64,000 nt of DNA from Symsagittifera roscoffensis (taxonomy: Eukaryota > Xenacoelomorpha > Acoela > Convolutidae). The notes beneath the pieces were generated by a model. The model was given only the letters and a program-made list of their open reading frames with translations, did not search any database and was not told the DNA's origin. Made by a program: the position numbers and the translations under genes. Position 1 is the stretch's first letter. Each line of letters opens with the position of its first letter. The stretch is from the NCBI RefSeq assembly GCF_963678635.1, contig NC_087064.1, forward strand, positions 6,360,411 to 6,424,410. Reading direction: 5' to 3'. Below, one piece after another: positions 57,779 to 64,000 of the stretch.

Positions 57779-60700
57779 TCAAGGTCTTGATTTAAATTTC
57801 TGGTTTCCTCTGTCTCTCTTAGCTCTCCGGCGCCTTTTAGAGACTCTTTTTGAACGCGTAGATTCCTCGTTCTTCTCGTTCAATGAACAATCAATTCTAG
57901 AACTCTGCTTTTCGCTCTCGGAGATTTTTCCGCCGAACTTCGATACGAAAAAAGACGAAATGCGACGCAATATTGGCAAAGATTGAACCACTTCGTTCAC
58001 ATTTTCTGGTTTAATAACCGTTTCTTCCGAAATGGAATATTCGTTTTTACGTGTAGCTTCTACTTCCAGAAGTCTATTTTCAATCTGCTTCAAATTTATC
58101 GGATCCGATTTCGGAAACACGAAGTATGCAAATTTATTCAAAACCTTCAAGAACTCTATAGACTCTGAAACAGCTTCTCGGGTTGAACAATTGGGCGGAT
58201 TTTTCAAAGTTTTCTTGAGTTTTTCTTCCATCCATTCATTTGAGAAGGCAGTCGCCATTGATTTTCTAGAAACTTCATCTGCGCTTTCATAGAACTGAAA
58301 ATATTGACGACTTCTTTTCAGGCACGAGCCTAGCAGGTGAGATCCATTTTCGTTTGCCGATGCTGTTACCGAGTCATCATTGACTCTGAATTTTTCGAAA
58401 TAGTTCTCAGGGACATACGGTTGAACAAGCGTTTCTAACTCATGCTGTTTTTGTTTTAGCTCAAGTGCCTTGAAACTATGTTTGGGATACCGCTTCATAA
58501 ACCAAAGCATTAATTCATATCGGTGCCACCACAACAAAAACCTTCTCAATCTTCCATTTGTATTCGGAGGTCTGTCAGTGTCTATTTTCAAAGCAATTTC
58601 AACCGATTTCTTAAACTGATCAGGCATGCACAACAGACAATTTTGCATAGCATGAACTAAATGACTCATCATTGATATAATTTGAAACTTGATGCTGTCA
58701 AAAACACGGGAGGGATTTTTTCTACTGAACACTTCCGAGGCAATTTTGTCTATGTCCTCCAAGTCCTCCAAAGACTTGGACTCTCGAATGCTATCACTCT
58801 GGTATTCGCCTATAGGAAGCAACCGACCACGAGCACCTCCACTTTCTGCCAATTCAACGTCGTCTAATTGATCAGATGGTTTGTCAGTGTAACGATGAAG
58901 CTCAGATGCAATATAATTTCGTTGCATAGCAGAATACATCTCCCTGACTTCGTTTTCCAGTTTTATCAAGTTTTCCGGCTCGCACTCTGGAAACAGATAA
59001 TAAGCATTCTTGTTTAACACTTTCAAAAACTGAAACGCATCGTCAATCGAAGATCCATTTTTGCACCTAGGATCATGAAGTGTCTTTGAAAGCATTGCTT
59101 CAAACCAGTTTCGATCGAAATAATACCCCTCAGTGTCCAAAAAGCCAGAGCTGTTGTATTGATCCAATAAAAATCTGCTTTTCTTGAGACAGTAACCTAA
59201 AAGATGAGACCCACCGGAATGACTCGCTGGCTTGCTTTCACTGTCGAGTAGTTTAAAATGCTCGAAGTACATACTGCCGACAAATGATTCCAAAACAGCT
59301 TCAAACTTTTGTTTCTTCTGCAGCACTTCCTCATATTTGCATTTCAACTGGGGGTACCGAAACATAAACCATGTGAGCAGCTCAATTGAATGCCATCTTG
59401 CAAGAGTTTTGATAAACTGTGATTTATCCATTTGATCTTGCAGTGCGAGCTGCAAGATTAAATCCACTCTTTCTCTGAGAAGACCAGGTTGGCCCATCAT
59501 GTAATATTGGAGTGCTTTCAGATCATGCTGTAGATATTTGGCGTTCGTTCGTCGAATGCGTCCGAAGATTCTGGGAGGATCGCCACAATGAAAACTCCTG
59601 ACTTTGTTTGCGTTTAAAACTCCGTAATTGTCCTGAAACTTTTCAATCGATAGGTTACTTTTAGTAGTTTCAATGTCCTGAAAATTATGAGGTTCTAGAA
59701 TCTGTGCATCATCCTCAGACCATTTACTCATTCGGTTTTGCTTGGAATAACCAACCCTGCTTCCGATCACCTTCGAAAGACTATCTGTTTGATTTTCTAC
59801 TATAACAGCAGCTTGATCGTTTCCGTCTAGTTTGTTATTCCCAGATTTTTCTTTTAATTCAGCCTGTAAAGTTTGCAAAGCTGATTTAACAGCTCGAGGT
59901 TTTTTGAGCTTCTCAGCACGGGCAACAAATGCTCCTTTCTTCTCCACAACCGGCATCGAAATTTTGCAAAGTTTCAGTTTTTCCAGTCCCTTATCGATCA
60001 GTTTGGAGACATCGTTGGTCAAATCAACAACAGCGCTGTAGTCGTCAAAAATGGAAGGAAACTTGAAACTCAGCCAAAGATAAACTTCAAGACTCGACAC
60101 TACATTTTCCAAACTTTCCAGCGCACCTCGGTTCTGCGGGACCTGTATTGGCCATCTGATCCAGTTTTTAATGCTGCCCACACGAACGGGTCTTCCTTTA
60201 CTGTAGTATTTTGCGTACTTCAGCATCATACTCGCTTCAAAAGCCGATTTGCCGACGTTGCTGGGTGCAAGACAAAACGTATACTTGTCAATTAACGACA
60301 TGTCAATGTCTTCAAGAAGCTGCGCGATATCTTTGAACTCAAAGGACGGACACGCAAAGAAGTTCTCGTCTGTTTGAGCTAAACGATTGAATATTTCAAG
60401 CAATTGCTTCAAACTATACTCAGGTAGATGATACGCAAACAATTGAATTTGTTCAGCCGTTGGCGCAATTCCTGCTTTTTTGATAGCTTCAACGGGACCG
60501 CCAGCGATTTCCTTCAATGTTTTCAGGTTTTTATGGCCAAAGGCGGTAACATGGCCAAAATCATAGGCACTTCCGAATCGACCGGCTCGACCTGCGATTT
60601 GATTGGCTAATGCTTGAGGAATCTTTTCACTTTTCATGATTCCAGACGGCAACTCTCTGTTTGCTTTAACTACTTGACTGAAGATTATGCGTCTGATTTC

Positions 60701-61942
60701 GAGATTCAATCCCAGGCCAATGGCATCGGATGCAACTAGAACGTCAACTCCTGAATCCGGATCGTTGAATGCTTTCGCTTGCTCTATTTTCGTCTTCGGG
60801 GGCAACGCTCCGTATATGGTGGCATACTTGACTCCTAATTTATCCAACTGAGCTGATATCGCGAATCGTGCATTCCGTCCAAACGCAATGATACAATCGC
60901 CTTTTTGAACCTCGCTCCAGGATTCCAAGGCCCTGTCTTCGAAACACAGAGGGGTTAATCTCTCATAATCATGCACCTCAAACTCATCACCACAAGTCTC
61001 AACTAAATCCCGAACTAAATTCACGGCTGCCGGTTCCCCACAAACGTGCAGCTCTTTCGTGGCAGCTCCTAGGAGTGCACGTGTCCAGGCGTAACCCCTT
61101 TGCTCATCTTTCAACATTTGAATTTCATCTATGACAACAGAGTCATAGGTTTCGTTCACGTTTACCATTTCAACTGTACATGCTGTGTGCCCGCATGAAG
61201 ATCTGTCAGCGTTCACGAATCGTTGGTCTTCGCCTGTGATCAGATCACAATTGATGTCCCTATCGCCACATTTCATGTAGATTTCAGTTGCAAGCAATCT
61301 TAGAGGCGCCGCGTACAGTGCTTTTTCCGATGCGTAAAAGGACTGAACAGCGCCGTATGTTTTGCCAGAATTAGTTGGACCGGCGTGAAAAATGACTTTG
61401 CGCTTCATTTCACGCGCCTTGGGGTACCAGTTGGCGGGATTTGTTAAATTGGTGATCTTCTGCAAATCGGAAAAGCAGCTCAAAACGGGGTAAATTCGTT
61501 TGCTGTGCTGAAGGAAGTAGGGGAAAATGTCATCAGGCGATCTGTACCCGGCAACAATGTCATTTAAAATGAAATTAATATCTTCAGGAAGGACAGTCGA
61601 ATCGGTCAAATAGCTTTGGAATTTTTTCAGACACGTTGTGAATATTTTATCGGACATTCCTTGTTCGTAGGCTAGCTCGGCCACCAACTCATTTTTACGA
61701 AACTGATCAAAAACATTTAAGATTTGACGGTTATCCGGCTTTGTTAGTTGTCCAGGCGAAGATATTTCTGTTCCGGACACGGGTTGAATGTGACATGAGA
61801 ACTCGGACAAAACTTCCAGCTTGTCGGCCAGATTGGAGCAGAGTCGGACTGATTGAAAACTTCGGTACTTGTATCGTCCGTACATAAAACAAAGTCGACA
61901 GGAATTAGGACGACCCGCGCCACTTAAAAGCGTTCGTAACAT
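57779..61942 (-). CDS. SUPV3L1: Mitochondrial SUV3-type ATP-dependent RNA helicase with a long C-terminal extension
   Basis: The start is ATG at 61942, just inside an exon opened by TTTTCAG; the longer frame to 62029 begins at a GTG and crosses that acceptor. The product has 1387 residues, encoded without introns. The first ~35 residues are Arg-rich with no acids, a mitochondrial targeting signal. Helicase marks, numbered in this protein: G-P-T-N-S-G-K-T (188-195), D-E-I-Q (272-275), V-A-S-D-A-I-G-L-G-L-N (403-413) and Q-I-A-G-R-A-G-R-F-G (448-457). The SUV3 C-terminal helical region follows to about 660. SUV3 unwinds RNA in mitochondrial RNA turnover with PNPase. Animal SUV3 is normally about 780 residues; here some 600 more follow. 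They comprise two related units (about 795-1000 and 1080-1295) and a basic tail. Core identity is very secure; the extension is unexplained. Confidence 0.93.
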   Translation of the reverse strand: MLRTLLSGAGRPNSCRLCFMYGRYKYRSFQSVRLCSNLADKLEVLSEFSCHIQPVSGTEISSPGQLTKPDNRQILNVFDQFRKNELVAELAYEQGMSDKIFTTCLKKFQSYLTDSTVLPEDINFILNDIVAGYRSPDDIFPYFLQHSKRIYPVLSCFSDLQKITNLTNPANWYPKAREMKRKVIFHAGPTNSGKTYGAVQSFYASEKALYAAPLRLLATEIYMKCGDRDINCDLITGEDQRFVNADRSSCGHTACTVEMVNVNETYDSVVIDEIQMLKDEQRGYAWTRALLGAATKELHVCGEPAAVNLVRDLVETCGDEFEVHDYERLTPLCFEDRALESWSEVQKGDCIIAFGRNARFAISAQLDKLGVKYATIYGALPPKTKIEQAKAFNDPDSGVDVLVASDAIGLGLNLEIRRIIFSQVVKANRELPSGIMKSEKIPQALANQIAGRAGRFGSAYDFGHVTAFGHKNLKTLKEIAGGPVEAIKKAGIAPTAEQIQLFAYHLPEYSLKQLLEIFNRLAQTDENFFACPSFEFKDIAQLLEDIDMSLIDKYTFCLAPSNVGKSAFEASMMLKYAKYYSKGRPVRVGSIKNWIRWPIQVPQNRGALESLENVVSSLEVYLWLSFKFPSIFDDYSAVVDLTNDVSKLIDKGLEKLKLCKISMPVVEKKGAFVARAEKLKKPRAVKSALQTLQAELKEKSGNNKLDGNDQAAVIVENQTDSLSKVIGSRVGYSKQNRMSKWSEDDAQILEPHNFQDIETTKSNLSIEKFQDNYGVLNANKVRSFHCGDPPRIFGRIRRTNAKYLQHDLKALQYYMMGQPGLLRERVDLILQLALQDQMDKSQFIKTLARWHSIELLTWFMFRYPQLKCKYEEVLQKKQKFEAVLESFVGSMYFEHFKLLDSESKPASHSGGSHLLGYCLKKSRFLLDQYNSSGFLDTEGYYFDRNWFEAMLSKTLHDPRCKNGSSIDDAFQFLKVLNKNAYYLFPECEPENLIKLENEVREMYSAMQRNYIASELHRYTDKPSDQLDDVELAESGGARGRLLPIGEYQSDSIRESKSLEDLEDIDKIASEVFSRKNPSRVFDSIKFQIISMMSHLVHAMQNCLLCMPDQFKKSVEIALKIDTDRPPNTNGRLRRFLLWWHRYELMLWFMKRYPKHSFKALELKQKQHELETLVQPYVPENYFEKFRVNDDSVTASANENGSHLLGSCLKRSRQYFQFYESADEVSRKSMATAFSNEWMEEKLKKTLKNPPNCSTREAVSESIEFLKVLNKFAYFVFPKSDPINLKQIENRLLEVEATRKNEYSISEETVIKPENVNEVVQSLPILRRISSFFVSKFGGKISESEKQSSRIDCSLNEKNEESTRSKRVSKRRRRAKRDRGNQKFKSRP

Positions 61943-62841
61943 TACAAACCTGAAAACAATTTCAGCCAAAATATTGAAGAAAGAAAGTTGCAATTGCGGC
62001 AAGTAACTCAAGGAACCTGGACAAGACACTTCCGAGTTTCATAGAGAACATTTTGTCATATTAGAGATCTTCAACCTCAAATTTCAATTAATTTCAATGA
62101 TTGATGTTTTTCGATTATCAATACATTTTTTCATGGCAAGTTTTTTAATTTAATTTGAGCTAAATTTTTAGGTATTCATGAAATTAGAATCCAATTTTGA
62201 AGCTGAAAGCAGCTTTAATATGCAAGAAAATACGAAAATATGACTGAACATAAAAGCCTCGAAAACAAAAATATCTGGCGATAACATGATTTGAACCCGG
62301 AATACCTCATTTAGAACCATTTCCTTAAACCAACGCTCTATTGAGAATTACCTTAAAACAAGCACAATTTATAAGCACTAGTTATTGAGAAATCCCAAAT
62401 CAAATATACAACGCAGAAAATGTGCGACCTTGGTTGGGAGAAGGTGAACTCGTATTTTAAGACCCATAACTTGACACAAAACAAAAAAATCACTGAGCTA
62501 AAAAAAAAGTCTTCTAGGTGGGATCAAAATTAACGAAAAAAATATATTAATATTTGAGTATCGATTGTTACTATCGCTGAATTATATGCACATACTGGAA
62601 TTAATTTGAATCTAAGAAATGAATGAAAACAAAACATTTCTTTGGGTAATAAGGACTTCTGTTTCTCGTGCATTAAAATGATTCAGTGAACGACAATTTT
62701 TTAGTAGAAGTCAATTGCCGGTTTTCTACTGGGTGTTATACCTGGTATTTTCAATTGACAATGAGTTTTTAATATCATTGTTTCTTAGCCATTCTGTCAC
62801 GTCTAAGAGTTGTCTTTCTTAAAAAGGTACTTTTAATTAAA
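61943..62841. other. Region upstream of SUV3
   Basis: SUV3's 5' splice-acceptor region (TTTTCAG, AG at 61951-61950) and presumably its 5' UTR and promoter. A tRNA-like segment lies at 62278-62352. No further gene is supported. Confidence 0.4.
62278..62352 (-). repeat. tRNA-like sequence, degenerate
   Basis: Minus strand, about 75 nt: an A-box-like GCGTTGGTTTAAGG and a B-box GGGTTCAAATC, ending GTTATCGCC. T-stem and acceptor pairs mostly fail when I fold it by hand, so a pseudo-tRNA or SINE head is likelier than a working tRNA. Confidence 0.35.
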
Positions 62842-62901
62842 TTGGACATCATTTCGATTTATCTAATTTTTTGGGATTTTTTTCTAAGCGCGATACAGGC
62901 T

Positions 62902-63123
62902 ATGACTTTCCCTAATAGTACAACATCATATATTATCAGAGACGTAGTATTGACAGTCAGGCCAGCAATTTCGCCAAAGACCACTTTGAGATCATTTTCT
63001 GAATCCAATTTGCAACACCAAAGGCTTTTAGAAAATACTAAAATATCGTATCCGAAAACACTTCGTGACCCAAAATTCTGCGTGCTGCAGTTTATTCCTC
63101 ACCCTAAAAGAGTGATTGGGTAA
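62902..63123 (+). CDS. Possible small terminal exon or ORF, 73 codons, unknown
   Basis: An ATG directly after TTTTTTTCTAAGCGCGATACAG, a good acceptor, opens 73 codons. A poly(A) signal AATAAA follows the stop by about 60 bases (63186), as expected of a last exon. The peptide has an Asn-Ser-Thr sequon and mixed composition and no motif I recognise. The frame is open further upstream to a TTG at 62842 with a hydrophobic run, which is probably intronic. It is weak on its own, and no partner exon is seen. Confidence 0.3.
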   Translation: MTFPNSTTSYIIRDVVLTVRPAISPKTTLRSFSESNLQHQRLLENTKISYPKTLRDPKFCVLQFIPHPKRVIG

Positions 63124-63384
63124 AAGTTTCAAGCACCAACATCCTTCATTCCCAATTCACATAATATATCACCTTTAAGCTCTCAATAAAACAAACCCGC
63201 TAAACACAACTTGTTATTGGAAAAAAAGGCACTATTCTTATTGCAGAAAAAATTTCGCCTTCCAGGCAGCAAACGAATTTAAATTTCAGGAAAGAAATAA
63301 GTATTTATTATAGCTTACCGAGCGCTCATTAAGCCGTCAATACGTTCACTGAAAGCTAACAAAATGCCATCAAAAAATTAAAAC

Positions 63385-63620
63385 AGCCAACTGTCCGTTG
63401 GAAAAAAGTAATATGCCCTCAAGCTTTTTGAAATTCACGAACAATTTATGATTGGTGCGTTTTGATAAAAATGACCCCTATTTGAGAAAATGGATCAATA
63501 GGCAAAATTTTCATTTCGCTGGGAAATCTGATAATTAAATTGCATTTTCGTAAATTTTTCCTGTATGATAGTTGAGTTTGCTTTCCTTTTAAGAAAGGAA
63601 ATGAACTTAGCTTAAAAATA
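63385..63620 (+). repeat. Repeat family A, copy 9 (truncated)
   Basis: Starts GCCAACTGTCCGTTGG and includes 'tttgagaaaatggatcaatagg'. It runs into the next copy after about 235 bp. Confidence 0.65.
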
Positions 63621-63644
63621 TATCAGAAGTCAAACCACGAACAT

Positions 63645-64000
63645 AGCCAACTGACAGTTGGAAAAGAGTTCAAAGAAAAAAAACTGAGTCATTTTTTTTC
63701 GAAAAAAAATTAGCCTTTGAATTCCGATGAAAAAAGATGACCTCTAACCTCTTTGAATTTCTAGAACAATTTATGTTTGACAATTATTTAATGAAATAAA
63801 CCCAATTTGAGAAAAATTGATCAATATATAAAGAGTTTATTTCGCTGGCAAATCTGATAAAGAAATTCCAAATTCAAAAGTAGAAGTCGATTCAATCACA
63901 ATTTTCGTGACCCTCACACTTTTTCTGTTCGATAAGGGAGCTTGCCTTCCTTTTAACAATAGAATTGCAATGAACTTATAAACAAATCACAAGTCATACA
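63645..64000 (+). repeat. Repeat family A, copy 10 (cut by window end)
   Basis: Starts GCCAACTGACAGTTGG, a perfect palindrome CCAACTG-A-CAGTTGG, and contains 'aatttgagaaaaattgatcaat' in parts and 'gtagaagtcgat'. It continues past the window. Confidence 0.7.

Noticed and set aside
57779..62029. Longer SUV3 start at 62029
   Set aside because: That start is a GTG, and the extra 29 codons run through a splice-acceptor sequence. The ATG at 61942 begins a proper Arg-rich mitochondrial presequence.
62278..62352. Functional tRNA gene
   Set aside because: The length and boxes are right, but T-stem and acceptor stem do not pair when folded by hand, so it was kept only as a tRNA-like repeat.

Overview
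The window looks like animal (invertebrate metazoan) nuclear DNA. It is AT-rich and gene-sparse. Coding exons are bounded by GT/AG splice signals, and the recognisable proteins are animal-type: a rhodopsin-like GPCR, B-box zinc-finger proteins, the last exon of a WD40 protein that looks like FBXW5, and a mitochondrial SUV3-type RNA helicase. The space between genes is filled with decayed interspersed repeats: tRNA-derived SINE-like units, foldback elements and MITEs, broken non-LTR retrotransposons, and tandem arrays. I cannot place the species more narrowly.

Bases 1 to about 7020 hold the 3' part of a compact element. Its plus-strand reading frames overlap: the tail of an upstream ORF (1-636), an envelope-like glycoprotein frame (624-3356) broken by two stop codons, and a 602-codon ORF of unknown function (3241-5049). 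A spliced-looking 3' region and a possible LTR follow. The whole block has a G-poor, A/C-rich plus strand unlike the DNA after it. It abuts a truncated B-box reading frame (7022-7159, minus). An intact-looking paralogue of that frame lies at 10027-11255 (minus) and carries a compensating pair of frame changes.

From 11 to 33 kb there is mostly repeat-derived DNA. It includes a degenerate reverse-transcriptase fragment (14.2-14.9 kb), a two-exon minus-strand gene of unknown function (exons 15700-15974 and 19045-19360), a CAGGGGCGGAT-ended MITE (23.2-23.6 kb), and two adjacent low-complexity arrays (24.7-25.6 kb).

A GPCR with a single-exon coding sequence lies at 33056-34486. From 37 to 64 kb the DNA is dominated by one roughly 450-bp repeat family. 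All ten copies I found point the same way. Two large foldback elements (44376-44980 and 55778-56656), several smaller MITEs, a RNase H-encoding LINE remnant (41.5-42.0 kb) and a tandem array (49.26-50.11 kb) also lie here.

The right end has the FBXW5-like last exon (54484-54874, minus) and an intronless SUV3 helicase ORF (57779-61942, minus). The helicase has a long C-terminal extension built from two tandem repeats that appear to echo the enzyme's own C-terminal helical segment. This extension and the multi-ORF retroelement are the two most unusual things in the window. Apart from the retroelement ORFs, which overlap as a unit, no genes here show evidence of acting together.
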